A stretch of 64,000 nucleotides of DNA from Bacteroidales bacterium (GCA_015060865.1 SUXS01000002.1:134674-198673); one strand, 5' to 3'. Shown: positions 1 through 9,397, counted from the first letter of the stretch. Notes: generated by a model not told the origin, from the letters alone. Translations and numbers: made by a program.

Positions 1-2
1 AG

Positions 3-56
3 TGGGGTTACTCAAACAAGGTTTGCGAAATGGCTCGCGTAATCGCTGCGAAGTAA
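3..56 (+). CDS. possible 3' end of an upstream gene (partial)
   Basis: The third frame is open from the window edge to a TAA at 54-56 and encodes a 17-residue tail ending MARVIAAK. A strong hairpin terminator follows 25 bases later, as expected for a gene end. Another plus-strand frame stops at 40-42, so the frame choice is uncertain. The product cannot be identified from so few residues. Confidence 0.3.
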   Translation, partial: WGYSNKVCEMARVIAAK

Positions 57-81
57 TCGTTTCTCACATACCGATTATTCA

Positions 82-119
82 ATACTCCCTCAGGAATGCT
101 CCTGGGGGAGTACTTTTTT
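82..119 (+). terminator. intrinsic terminator
   Basis: A stem of about 13 base pairs with one G-T wobble (left arm ending CTCAGGA, right arm starting TCCTGGGGG) has a four-base loop and is followed by a run of six T. It would end transcription of the gene whose tail enters the window at base 1. Confidence 0.75.
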
Positions 120-191
120 GTGTTATGCCCCACCCCATCCGCACGCAGCTCCCTACCCCCGACGATTATTTCATCATAACGGTAGCAACTG

Positions 192-222
192 TTGCTTATA
201 TAAGATATTATATATATCTTTG
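192..222 (+). promoter_or_regulatory. Bacteroidetes-type promoter of the GH31 operon
   Basis: TTG at 192-194 and TATCTTTG at 215-222 are separated by 20 bases, matching the -33/-7 (TTTG / TAnnTTTG) consensus of Bacteroidetes. About 100 bases lie between it and the GH31 start, leaving room for a regulated leader. Confidence 0.65.
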
Positions 223-325
223 TTCTATAATATTAACGTGAAGAACATCACGCTGCTAGACAGCAGGCTACCGCTAGCCCAAACGACTCAAAGAGACACA
301 TAATCTTATAAACACAATAATCATT

Positions 326-3300
326 ATGAAAAGACACACAGCCATTGCAGCCCTACTGCTGATACCCGCTCTCATGAGCACAGCACAGCAGGTGAGTGAG
401 ACAAAGCAGGGACTCCGCGTAGACCCCGCCGGTGACAACCCCACGACAGAGGTATCGGTATATGCACCGAACATCATCCGCGTGACCAAATATGCCGACG
501 GCCTTGAGGCGCTGCCTGCCAAGAAGAGCTACTCCGTCATCATGGAGCCCGAGAAGGGTAAGGGTCTGTGGAGCGTTGAGGGCAACACCCTGCGCACCGC
601 ATGCCTCACGGTGACCGTCGATGCTGCTACAGGTGTGGTTCGCTTTGCCGATGCCGATGGCAACGTCCTGCTTGCCGAGAAGGGTGCTGCCGAGGTGGCA
701 TCCATCGCCACAGGTGTCGACAAGGGGCAGTATCGCATACGTCAGGACTTCCTGCTCGGCACCGACGAGGCCATCTACGGCCTTGGCCAACGCCGCAGCC
801 CCAAGCTCAACCAGCGTGGCGAGAAAGTGGAGATATGGAACCACAATGCCAACATCACCATCCCCTACTTCACCTCCGTGAAGGGCTACGGACTCTATTG
901 GGACAATGCCGGACGCAGCCACTTTGAGGACACTCCCGAAGCCACCACCTTCACCTCTGAGGTGGCACAAGGGGTCGACTACTACTTCCTCTACCGCGAT
1001 GGTACTCAAGACGGTGTCATCGCCTCTATCCGCCAGCTCACGGGTCAGGCCACCATGTTCCCCCTCTGGACTATGGGCCACTGGCAGTGCCGCGAGCGCT
1101 ACAAGACCAGCGACGAGCTGTGCGAGGTGCTCGACAAGTATCGTGAGTTGCAGATTCCACTCGACGGCATCGTGCAGGACTGGCAATACTGGGGATGCGA
1201 CTCCAACTGGAATGCCATGGACTTCATGAACCCCTATTATATCAATAAGGTGGGCGACCCCGCTTGGAGCAAGTACCTCCCCGACGACCTGCGCCCTCTG
1301 GCTGCCGAATACGTGAAGAAGGGACTCGAGCCCCGCATCAAGTCGCCCCAGGAGATGATTGACTACGTGCATAGCCGCAATGCTCACCTGATGATTTCCA
1401 TCTGGGCCAACTTCGGTCCGTGGACACCTCAATTCAAGGAGCTCGATGCCATCGGTGCCCTGTACCCCTTCGAGACATGGCCCACCAACCGCGGTGTACG
1501 CCCCTACGACCCCTTCAACCCCGCTGCACGCGAAATCTACTGGAAATACCTCAAGCATCTCTATGGCATGAACATCGATGCCTGGTGGACCGACTCCACC
1601 GAGCCCGACCACTTCGAGAAGCCCGGCGATGATGACCACCTCACAGCCAATGGCAGCTGGCGCAGCGTGAAGAACGCCTTCCCCCTGATGACCAACAAGG
1701 GCATCTACGAGAAGCTACGCCAGCAGAAGGGCAACGACAAGCGTGCCTTCATGATGACCCGCAGCAGTTCGTTCGGCATACAGCACTACGGCACCTTCAG
1801 CTGGAGTGGAGATATTAACTCTAATTGGGAGACTTTCAAGAATCAGATACCTTCGGGTCTTAACTATATCCTCTGCGGTATACCCTATTGGAATACCGAC
1901 ATAGGCGGCTTCTTCTGCTGGGATTACAACAACAATCCCCGCGACCCCTTCGCACAGGAGCTGCAGGTGCGCTGGATGCAGTGGGGCTGCTTCATGCCTC
2001 TCATGCGCAACCACGTATCTTCACCCATGGTCAACGAACTCTACCGCTATGCCGAACCCGGACACTGGGCCTTCGACGTGCAAAAGCAATACATCGAGCT
2101 GCGCTACCGCCTGCTCCCCTACATCTACAGCAACTGTGGCGATGTGGTACAGCGCAGCGGCTCCATGATGCGTGCCCTCGTGATGGACTTCCCGCGCGAC
2201 AAGAGAGCCATCAACCTCACCGACGAGTACCTCTTCGGCCGCAACATCTTGGTGAAGCCCATCACCGACCCGCTCTACACCTACCTCGACTACGGCAAGA
2301 TAGGTCATGCCATCTATCCAGAGATAGAGCGTGCTGCAGCCCCCGTCAAGGTATACCTGCCCGAGGGTGCCGATTGGTGGGATTTCTGGAGCAACGAGTA
2401 CCATGCTGGCGGCCAAACCATCTTGCGCCCCGCACCCATCCATATCATGCCGCTCTTCGTCAAGGCGGGTAGCATCATCCCCTTCGGCCCTGCCGTGCAG
2501 TATGCTGCCGAGAAGGCTTGGGACAACCTCGAGGTGCGCATATACCCTGGTGCCGATGGCGAGTTTATCCTTTATGAGGACGAGGGCGACAACTACAACT
2601 ACGAGAAGGGCGCCTTCACCGAAATTCCCTTCCGTTGGGACAACGACCACGGCACCCTCATCATCGGTGAGCGCAAGGGCAAGTACAAGGGCATGCTCAA
2701 GGAACGCAAGTTCCGCATCCACCTCGTGAGCAAGGAGTCACCGGCAGGCGATACCGAGGCGCAGACCTTCACCACCGTAGAATACACCGGCAAGGAGGTA
2801 CGCGTAAAACTGTGCGAAGGCACTGTGCCCGACGGCATGGAAGATGTCACCAGTACCTACATTGCCAACCCCAGTTTCGAGGTAGATGGCCGCTCGGGCA
2901 ATAAGTTCGACCCCGAAGGCTGGAGCGTCAGCAGTCCCACCTCATGGTGGGGTATCAACACCCACGGAGGCGGCGAGCCCCGTCCTACCCACGGACGTTA
3001 TATTTTCGGCGTTCACGACAACAGCAACACCCTTACTGCTTCCATCACGCAGGTCATCAGCAATCTGCCCCAGGGTGACTACGTACTGGCAGTTGACATG
3101 CACGCCTCCAACACCCCTAACGCCATTCGCGTAGGTGCCCAGCGCCTCTTTGCTGGCGATGCCGTGGCCTACTTCCGCGACCAGGTGAAAGATGCTGGCA
3201 TTGGCGACAACTACCCCATGCAGACCATCAAGCTCTCCTTCACCCATAAGGCCGACAAGGCTTCCCTCACCATCGGTGTAGCTACCGACGGAGCCCCCAA

Positions 3301-3352
3301 CTCTACATGGTTCAAGATCGACAACTTCCGCCTCTACCGCGTAGAGGAATAG
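326..3352 (+). CDS. exported glycoside hydrolase family 31 (alpha-xylosidase type)
   Basis: A retaining alpha-glycosidase expected to remove terminal alpha-linked xylose (or glucose) from oligosaccharides such as xyloglucan fragments. The 1008-residue protein starts with a signal peptide (about residues 1-20, ending STAQQ). A GH31 N-terminal beta domain and (beta/alpha)8 barrel follow. The nucleophile is Asp423 in WWTDSTEP and the acid/base is Asp496 in FSWSGDI. The GH31 C-terminal beta domains run to about 830. The last 170 residues (from NPSFEVDG) look like an added beta-sandwich, probably carbohydrate binding. It is first in an operon with a xylose-type symporter, which supports xylosidase over glucosidase activity. 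The ATG was chosen because it begins the signal peptide. No lipobox is seen, so periplasmic location is likely. Family call is firm; substrate is inferred. Confidence 0.92.
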   Translation: MKRHTAIAALLLIPALMSTAQQVSETKQGLRVDPAGDNPTTEVSVYAPNIIRVTKYADGLEALPAKKSYSVIMEPEKGKGLWSVEGNTLRTACLTVTVDAATGVVRFADADGNVLLAEKGAAEVASIATGVDKGQYRIRQDFLLGTDEAIYGLGQRRSPKLNQRGEKVEIWNHNANITIPYFTSVKGYGLYWDNAGRSHFEDTPEATTFTSEVAQGVDYYFLYRDGTQDGVIASIRQLTGQATMFPLWTMGHWQCRERYKTSDELCEVLDKYRELQIPLDGIVQDWQYWGCDSNWNAMDFMNPYYINKVGDPAWSKYLPDDLRPLAAEYVKKGLEPRIKSPQEMIDYVHSRNAHLMISIWANFGPWTPQFKELDAIGALYPFETWPTNRGVRPYDPFNPAAREIYWKYLKHLYGMNIDAWWTDSTEPDHFEKPGDDDHLTANGSWRSVKNAFPLMTNKGIYEKLRQQKGNDKRAFMMTRSSSFGIQHYGTFSWSGDINSNWETFKNQIPSGLNYILCGIPYWNTDIGGFFCWDYNNNPRDPFAQELQVRWMQWGCFMPLMRNHVSSPMVNELYRYAEPGHWAFDVQKQYIELRYRLLPYIYSNCGDVVQRSGSMMRALVMDFPRDKRAINLTDEYLFGRNILVKPITDPLYTYLDYGKIGHAIYPEIERAAAPVKVYLPEGADWWDFWSNEYHAGGQTILRPAPIHIMPLFVKAGSIIPFGPAVQYAAEKAWDNLEVRIYPGADGEFILYEDEGDNYNYEKGAFTEIPFRWDNDHGTLIIGERKGKYKGMLKERKFRIHLVSKESPAGDTEAQTFTTVEYTGKEVRVKLCEGTVPDGMEDVTSTYIANPSFEVDGRSGNKFDPEGWSVSSPTSWWGINTHGGGEPRPTHGRYIFGVHDNSNTLTASITQVISNLPQGDYVLAVDMHASNTPNAIRVGAQRLFAGDAVAYFRDQVKDAGIGDNYPMQTIKLSFTHKADKASLTIGVATDGAPNSTWFKIDNFRLYRVEE

Positions 3353-3400
3353 GTGCCTGGTACCAACCTGCTTTAATCACTCACAAAATCTTTTGCGACA

Positions 3401-4792
3401 ATGAAAAGCCTCAATAAACGATTCGTATACTTCATTTGTATGGTATCAGCCATGGGCGGCTTGCTCTTTGGCTACGACTGGGTAGTGATAGGCGGTGCCA
3501 AGCCCTTCTACGAACTCTTCTTTGGCATATCAGACTCGCCCCTCATGCAGGGCGTGGCCATGACTACCGCTCTTATCGGTTGCCTCGTGGGTGCCATGAT
3601 TGCTGGTGCTATGGCCGACAAGTATGGCCGCAAACCCTTGCTCATCATTTCGGCCGTGCTCTTCACTGTGTCTGCCGTTGCTACGGGAGTATTTGATGAT
3701 TTCACGCTATTCAATATCGCCCGTTTCGTAGGTGGCATAGGCATCGGTATCGCTTCGGCCCTGTCGCCTATGTATATTGCCGAGATTTCGCCCAGTGCTA
3801 TCCGTGGCAAGCTCGTGTCGCTCAATCAGATGACTATCGTGCTCGGTATCCTCGGAGCACAGATTGCCAATTGGCTCATAGCAGAGGATGTGCCTTCAAG
3901 CTTTGGTAGCACCGAGATTCTATCTTCGTGGAACGGACAGATGGGTTGGCGTTGGATGTTCTGGGCCGAAGCTGTGCCAGCATCGCTCTTCCTGCTGCTG
4001 GCCTTCTTCATCCCCGAGAGTCCGCGTTGGCAGGTGCTTCGTGGCTATCAGTCGCAAGCCCAGGCTACGCTTACCCATATTGGTGGTGAGGAGTATGCCC
4101 GTACCGAGATGGATACCATACGCCAGTCGGTCAATGCCGATGCTTCGGCCGAGAAGGCTGGCCTCAAGACCCTCTTCTCGCGCAAGTATGCCACTGTGCT
4201 CACCTTGGGTATCATCATCGCCGTGTTTCAGCAGTGGTGTGGCACCAATGTCATATTCAATTATGCTCAAGAGATTTTCTCAGCTGCAGGCTATAGCGTA
4301 GGCGATGTGTTGTTCAATATTGTCGTAACTGGTGTGGCCAATGTAATCTTTACTATCGTAGCCCTCTTTACTATCGACCGCTGGGGACGTCGCTCGCTCA
4401 TGCTCTTTGGTGCAGGTAGTCTCTCGGTCATCTACCTCATTTTGGGAACGTGCTATCATTTCCATGTTACAGGTTTCGGTATGGTCATACTCGTTGTGTT
4501 GGCTATATCTGCTTATGCCATGACCTTGGGCCCTGTCACCTGGGTATTGTTGGCCGAGATTTTCCCCAACCGCGTGCGTGGTATAGCCATGGCGACATGT
4601 ACCTTTGCCCTGTGGGTAGGCAGCTGCACGCTCACCTTCTTCTTCCCCCCGATGAATGCAGCGCTGGGCAGTAGCGGCTCCTTCTGGATTTATAGCGCCA
4701 TCTGCTGTGCAGGCTTCCTGTACTTTTTGCGCCGCTGTCCCGAGACCAAGGGCAAGAGCCTCGAAGATTTGGAAAAGCAATTAGTGAAATAA
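3401..4792 (+). CDS. MFS sugar:proton symporter (XylE-like)
   Basis: An inner-membrane sugar importer of the major facilitator superfamily, sugar porter family, 463 residues with about twelve hydrophobic segments. Family signatures are all present: GGLLFGYDWVVIGG in helix 1, DKYGRKP at 73-79, PESPRW at 205-210 after helix 6, DRWGRRS in the second half, and PETKGKSLEDLE at the C-terminus. It begins 48 bases after the GH31 stop with no terminator between, so the two are likely cotranscribed. With xylA and xylB 43 kb away, D-xylose is the most likely substrate. Arabinose or another monosaccharide is possible. The gene symbol is left blank because the substrate is inferred. Confidence 0.9.
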   Translation: MKSLNKRFVYFICMVSAMGGLLFGYDWVVIGGAKPFYELFFGISDSPLMQGVAMTTALIGCLVGAMIAGAMADKYGRKPLLIISAVLFTVSAVATGVFDDFTLFNIARFVGGIGIGIASALSPMYIAEISPSAIRGKLVSLNQMTIVLGILGAQIANWLIAEDVPSSFGSTEILSSWNGQMGWRWMFWAEAVPASLFLLLAFFIPESPRWQVLRGYQSQAQATLTHIGGEEYARTEMDTIRQSVNADASAEKAGLKTLFSRKYATVLTLGIIIAVFQQWCGTNVIFNYAQEIFSAAGYSVGDVLFNIVVTGVANVIFTIVALFTIDRWGRRSLMLFGAGSLSVIYLILGTCYHFHVTGFGMVILVVLAISAYAMTLGPVTWVLLAEIFPNRVRGIAMATCTFALWVGSCTLTFFFPPMNAALGSSGSFWIYSAICCAGFLYFLRRCPETKGKSLEDLEKQLVK

Positions 4793-4869
4793 TCAGTAAT
4801 ATAGAATATCTTAGGGTATCCTAAGACTCCCTATGATTCCCTAACCCCCCCTATAAAAAACAAAACACA

Positions 4870-7800
4870 ATGGTAAAAGCATGGAGAGAGCAGGTGACCA
4901 TCCCCACCTACGAGGTGGGTGCACCTGAAAAGAACCCCATATTCCTTGAGAACCGCGTGTATCAAGGAAGCAGCGGTGTGGTATACCCCTATCCCGTCAT
5001 CGAACGCATAAGCGACGAGCGTGTCGACAAGGAGTACAACGCCATCTATATTGAGAACGAGTACCTCAAAGTGATGATCCTGCCCGAGCTGGGCGGCCGT
5101 GTGCAGATGGCCTACGACAAGGTCAAGCAACGCCATTTCGTATACTACAACCACGTCATCAAGCCCGCCCTCGTCGGTTTGGCTGGTCCGTGGATCAGTG
5201 GCGGCATCGAGTTCAACTGGCCCCAGCATCACCGCCCGTCAACCTATATGCCCGTCGATGCCACCATCGAGGAGCACCCCGACGGCAGCGTCACCGTGTG
5301 GGTCAACGAGATGGAGCGCATGTTCCACCAGAAGGGTATGGCAGGCTTCACCCTGCGCCCCGGCTGCGCTTACCTCGAGATACAGGGTCGTCTGAGCAAC
5401 CGCTCACCCCTTCCGCAGACCTTCCTCTGGTGGGCCAACCCCGCCGTTGAGGTGGGCGACCACTACCAGAGCGTGTTTCCGCCCGATGTGAATGCCGTCT
5501 TCGACCATGGCAAGCGTGCCGTGAGCTCATTCCCCATCGCCACGGGCACCTATTATAAGATGGACTACTCGGCCGGTGTCGACATCTCCAACTACAAGAA
5601 CATCCCCGTGCCTACCTCCTACATGGCCGTCAATTCCAAGTACGATTTTGAGGGAGGCTACGAGAACGATACCCAGGGCGGCATGCTCCATGTGGCCAGC
5701 CATCACTTCAGTCCCGGCAAGAAGCAGTGGACCTGGGGCAATGGCGACTTTGGCCGTGCGTGGGACCGCTGCCTCACCGACGACGACTATGAGGGTGCAC
5801 CCGGCGTGTTCCGCCCCTACATAGAGCTCATGGCAGGCGTCTATACCGAGAACCAGCCCGACTTCACTTGGCTCATGCCCTACGAGGAGAAGCAGTTCGT
5901 GCAGTATTTCATGCCCTACCGCGAACTGGGCATCGTGAAGCAGGCCAGCAAAGACTTCGTCATGAATATCCACGAGGATGGCCGCCTTCAGGTATATGCC
6001 ACCTCCAAGCAAGAGGTTGAGATTAGTGTAATTACCCATCATTCCCAGTGCTTGCTGCGCAAGACCGTGACCCTCTCGCCCGAAGTGCTCTTCGATGAGG
6101 TCATCGACCTGCAGGGCCACAGCATCAACGAACTCTCCGTATATCTCTCTCGCCCCGATGTGGCCGACCCCTCACACCGCATCCATACCATACTCGCCTG
6201 GCAAGCCGAGCCCGATGATATACGCCCCATCCCCGATGCAGCCGAGCCCGCTCTGCGCCCCGAGGAAATCAAGACCATCGACCAACTCTACCTCACCGGT
6301 CTGCACCTCGAGCAGTACCGCCACGCCACGTGGTCGGCTCTCGACTACTACGAGGAGGCCCTGCGCCGCGACCCTATGGACTACCGATGCAACAATCAGG
6401 TAGGTCTGTGGTACCTGCGTCGTGGTCGCTTCGACAAGGCCGAACCCTACCTGCGCACTGCTGTCAAGGTGCTGCAGCGTCGCAACCCCAATCCCTACGA
6501 CGGAGAGCCCATCTACAACCTCGCCCTCTGCCTCAAGTATCAGTTCCGTCCTTACGAAGCACACGAACTCTTCTGGAAGGCTACGTGGAACAAGGCTTGG
6601 GCCGATGCCGCCTACTTTGAGGCCGCTTGCATTAGCACTGGCATGCGTGACTTCGACAATGCCCTCGACGAGGTCAACCGTTGCCTCATCCACAACAGCC
6701 ACAACCATAAGGCACGCGCCCTGAAGGCTTCCATCTTGCGTAAGCTGGGCAAGAGCGATGAGGCTCTCGCGTGGATACACGAGTCCTACACTATAGACCT
6801 CTTCAACTACGGCTGCATGTTTGAGGAATACCTCATCGCCGGTAGCGAAGAACCCCTACAACGCCTCATCACCCTCATGCATGGCGAGGTGTGCAACTAC
6901 CACGAGCTTGCTCTCGACTATGCCCAAGCGCGCCTCTTCGATGAGGCCGTGCAGGTGCTTACCATCCCCGCCGTAGCCGAGCAGTTGGCCCAGGCATCAC
7001 CCCTCACTTCCTACTACCTCGGCTACTTCATGCAGGGGCAGGGACTCATCGATGAGGCCAATGCCCACTTTGCCCGTGCCGAGCATACCGACCCGCGCTG
7101 CTGTTTCCCCAACCGCCTCGAAGATGTGCAGGTGCTCACCATCGCCAAGCGCTGCCCTCCTCAGGGCGCTCGTGCCCCCTATTTCCTCGGATGCCTCTAC
7201 TATGACAAGCGCCAGTACCATCTTGCCAAGGAAAACTGGGAGCTCTCGGCCCAGCGCGATGCCGAGTTCCCCACCGTATGGCGCAACCTCGCCCTATACT
7301 ATTATAATAAGGAGCACAACCGCGATCTCGCCCTTGAGTATATGGAGCGTGCCTTCCGCCTCGACCCCACCGACAGCCGCATCCTCATGGAGCTCGACCA
7401 ACTCTACAAGGTCACCGGTCGCCCTCATGCCGAGCGCCTTGCCCACTTGGAGCAGTACCCCGCACTCATTGCCGAGCGCGACGACCTCCTGCTCGAACAG
7501 ATTACCCTGCTCAACCACCTCGGGCGCTACGATGAGGCCATGGCATTGCTCGACAGCCACATCTTCCACCCCTGGGAGGGAGGCGAAGGCAAGGTACCTG
7601 CACAGTACCAGTATGCTCGTGTGGAAAAGGCGAAAAGCCTGCTTGCAGACTTTTCAATTCACAATTCACAATTGACAATTGACAATTCCGCAGCGCAGCG
7701 AGAGCATAATTCAGAATTAACAATTGACAATTCGGATGTTCATAATTCAAAATTCATAATTCATAATTCATTGCTTGAGCAAGCCATAAGCTTGCTCAAG

Positions 7801-8316
7801 CAATGCCTCCTCTATCCCCACCATCTTGGCGAGGGCAAGCTGCAGGGAGCACAGGACAACGATTTCCATTACCTCCTGGGCTGTGCCTATGAACTGCTGG
7901 GCGACGATGTGCAAGCCCGCGAGCATTGGGAGCTGGCCACCTACGGACCCACCGAGCCTGCGGCAGCCATGTACTACAACGATGCCAAGCCCGAGAAGAT
8001 TTTCTATCAGGGACTGGCCCTCCTCAAGCTCGGTCGCACTGCCGAGGCTCATGGCCGTTTCCACAAGCTCGTCGGCTACGGCAAGCAGCACCTCTTCGAG
8101 CCTCAGGTGATGGACTACTTCGCCGTCTCGCTGCCCGATCTGCAGATTTGGGATGGCGACCTCAACGAGAAGAACCGCATACACTGCCTCTTCATGCTCG
8201 CCCTCGGCTACACCGGTCTGGGCGACAAGGCACATGCCGAGCGTTACCTCACCGAGGTAGAGCAGCTCGACATCAACCACCAGGGCATCCGTGCCTTGCG
8301 GACACTGCAGATATAA
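4870..8316 (+). CDS. DUF5107 domain protein with TPR repeats
   Basis: 1148 residues without a signal peptide, so probably cytoplasmic. Residues about 20-370 match the DUF5107 type seen in Bacteroidetes sugar loci (LPELGGRV and GGIEFNWPQHHRPSTY are typical; it resembles an aldose-epimerase-like beta-sandwich). The rest, from about 460, is a TPR-like helical array with repeated pairs such as Y.EEALRRDP and ALEYMERAFRLDPTD. It is the third gene of the GH31/symporter operon. Its biochemical role is not established; handling of an imported sugar or oligosaccharide is an inference. Residues about 929-967 are encoded by an AATT-heptamer DNA repeat that breaks the TPR pattern (motifs such as HNSQLTIDNS). 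Confidence 0.8.
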   Translation: MVKAWREQVTIPTYEVGAPEKNPIFLENRVYQGSSGVVYPYPVIERISDERVDKEYNAIYIENEYLKVMILPELGGRVQMAYDKVKQRHFVYYNHVIKPALVGLAGPWISGGIEFNWPQHHRPSTYMPVDATIEEHPDGSVTVWVNEMERMFHQKGMAGFTLRPGCAYLEIQGRLSNRSPLPQTFLWWANPAVEVGDHYQSVFPPDVNAVFDHGKRAVSSFPIATGTYYKMDYSAGVDISNYKNIPVPTSYMAVNSKYDFEGGYENDTQGGMLHVASHHFSPGKKQWTWGNGDFGRAWDRCLTDDDYEGAPGVFRPYIELMAGVYTENQPDFTWLMPYEEKQFVQYFMPYRELGIVKQASKDFVMNIHEDGRLQVYATSKQEVEISVITHHSQCLLRKTVTLSPEVLFDEVIDLQGHSINELSVYLSRPDVADPSHRIHTILAWQAEPDDIRPIPDAAEPALRPEEIKTIDQLYLTGLHLEQYRHATWSALDYYEEALRRDPMDYRCNNQVGLWYLRRGRFDKAEPYLRTAVKVLQRRNPNPYDGEPIYNLALCLKYQFRPYEAHELFWKATWNKAWADAAYFEAACISTGMRDFDNALDEVNRCLIHNSHNHKARALKASILRKLGKSDEALAWIHESYTIDLFNYGCMFEEYLIAGSEEPLQRLITLMHGEVCNYHELALDYAQARLFDEAVQVLTIPAVAEQLAQASPLTSYYLGYFMQGQGLIDEANAHFARAEHTDPRCCFPNRLEDVQVLTIAKRCPPQGARAPYFLGCLYYDKRQYHLAKENWELSAQRDAEFPTVWRNLALYYYNKEHNRDLALEYMERAFRLDPTDSRILMELDQLYKVTGRPHAERLAHLEQYPALIAERDDLLLEQITLLNHLGRYDEAMALLDSHIFHPWEGGEGKVPAQYQYARVEKAKSLLADFSIHNSQLTIDNSAAQREHNSELTIDNSDVHNSKFIIHNSLLEQAISLLKQCLLYPHHLGEGKLQGAQDNDFHYLLGCAYELLGDDVQAREHWELATYGPTEPAAAMYYNDAKPEKIFYQGLALLKLGRTAEAHGRFHKLVGYGKQHLFEPQVMDYFAVSLPDLQIWDGDLNEKNRIHCLFMLALGYTGLGDKAHAERYLTEVEQLDINHQGIRALRTLQI
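7656..7771 (+). repeat. AATT-heptamer repeat inside a coding sequence
   Basis: Runs of seven-base units beginning AATT (AATTCAC, AATTGAC, AATTCAT and variants) fill this stretch in three clusters split by short non-repeat segments. The reading frame stays open. The same units occur in topB at about 39345-39379. Confidence 0.8.
7771..7803 (+). repeat. perfect 14-bp inverted repeat in coding sequence
   Basis: TTGCTTGAGCAAGC, a five-base loop (cataa) and the exact complement form a hairpin directly after the heptamer repeat, encoding the in-frame residues around LLEQAISLLKQ. No T run follows, so it is not a typical terminator. Confidence 0.75.
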
Positions 8317-8341
8317 TGGTAGCTTATACGAACAATAAGGA

Positions 8342-8373
8342 AGGAGGTCGGTACTCAACGGTGCTGACCTCCT
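8342..8373 (+). terminator. probable terminator of the GH31 operon
   Basis: AGGAGGTC and GACCTCCT form an eight-pair stem, extendable by a wobble pair, 26 bases after the DUF5107 gene stop. The downstream tract (attattt) is A/T rich but not a clean T run. Confidence 0.55.
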
Positions 8374-8845
8374 ATTATTTGCATTCAATTCTGGAAAAAA
8401 TGAGAGAAAAAGTTGCAACGGAGTGTAACAAATCCGCTGCATCGACGTATTATAGGCAAAGCTTATGGAATGGTCGCTTGCTATTTCATGGATGAGAATG
8501 AAATTCTGAGTCTCTATTCTGGTATTCTCGCGAATGGCGTATTCTGCGTTACAAAAGCTACGGCAGCAGACAAGAAAGGCCTTTGTCTCGAACACAATTG
8601 GTGGAGATAGCTCCATCCGCTGAGTGAAAAAGTTTTATTTTTGGCCTGGCACAGTGCAGCGGAGCATTTGCACCGCCGCAATGATGACGATAACGATAAC
8701 GAAAACAGGGCAGCGGAGCTGCGGATTGAGAGCCGATGGATGATGGTTTGGGTACTTGAATTGATTATTCTCACGATGAAATGGGGCGATTTTTAGATAA
8801 CCCCTATGGCGAAAGTTCATAAATCGGTTGGCTTTGGCAGGGGTA

Positions 8846-8910
8846 TGTCATTTTGAGCATAGCGAAAAATCTCGCAGAGATCCCTCGTCACTATGCTCTG
8901 TCGGGATGAC
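8846..8910. repeat. REP-like hairpin
   Basis: GTCATTTTGAGCATAG on the left and CTATGCTCTGTCGGGATGAC on the right form a long imperfect stem: GTCAT and GAGCATAG pair with their complements. Similar GTCATTTTGAG...GGGATGAC repeats are common between genes in many bacterial genomes. Confidence 0.5.
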
Positions 8911-8992
8911 GCCTTTAGGAAAACTCCAGCACACCTCGCGAAAATTCAGCAACTCTTCACGTAATTTCCAGTTTCCCCGTATACAAAAACTC

Positions 8993-9080
8993 AAATATCC
9001 ACGGATATTTAATGAAATATCCGCGGTTACGTAATGAAATATCCACGGATACGTGATGAAATATCCGCGGATATTTAAGT
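8993..9080. repeat. four tandem 22-bp palindromic units
   Basis: Units start at 8993, 9015, 9037 and 9059. Each begins AAATATCC(A/G)CGG and the outer two are near-perfect palindromes around CCACGG or CCGCGG. The flanks (GTATACAAAAACTC on the left, AGTTTTTATACAC on the right) are also inverted copies, so the block could fold as one cruciform centred near 9036. There are no spacers, so it is not a CRISPR array. Confidence 0.8.
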
Positions 9081-9397
9081 TTTTATACACAGAGATCTTC
9101 GTTTTCGGACAAATGTTTGGTGATTTTACGGAGTTTTCGGTGGAGTTTTCTCGCAGAGAAAGTTGGCTGCACTTTGTTGCGTCGTGCCAATGCCAACCGA
9201 TTTATGAACTTTCGCCAATAGAGCAGGGCGTGCAACCGTCCATTTCATCGAAGCATTACCCTAAAACGTTCTTTGTGCATAGGCAAAAGATGGAGCAGGG
9301 ACACCCCAAGAAAACAAGAAAAATGAGGGAAAATTAAAAAAAGTGATGATTTCTTGTTTAATTTGCGGTTGGTCGTTCGTATAATAAAATAAACGTG

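Larger units (their letters stand above)
8774..9250. mobile_element. MITE-like nested inverted-repeat element in a gene-free kilobase
   Basis: Bases 8317-9397 hold no gene I can support. Two 32-base arms, 8808-8839 and 9185-9216, are inverted copies with 31 of 32 matches (core GGCGAAAGTTCATAAATC). Partial matching continues outward to CGATGAAATGG at 8774-8784 and its complement at 9240-9250. Between the arms lie a hairpin at about 8846-8910 and a tandem palindromic array at 8993-9080. No transposase is present, so if mobile it depends on one elsewhere. From 8400 to 8770 I see no recognisable feature. Confidence 0.6.

Noticed and set aside
2..241. Plus-strand frame over the first 240 bases
   Set aside because: It runs through the terminator hairpin and its T run, so it is not a real gene.
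353..1639. Long minus-strand reading frame antisense to the GH31 gene
   Set aside because: It lies entirely inside a gene with firm family motifs and has no motif of its own. Such frames result from codon bias on the opposite strand.
8401..8770. Small coding genes between the GH31 operon and the repeat element
   Set aside because: Frames are short, lack signal or domain features, and overlap repeat-like sequence.
8993..9080. CRISPR array
   Set aside because: The repeat units touch each other with no spacers, and no cas gene is present.
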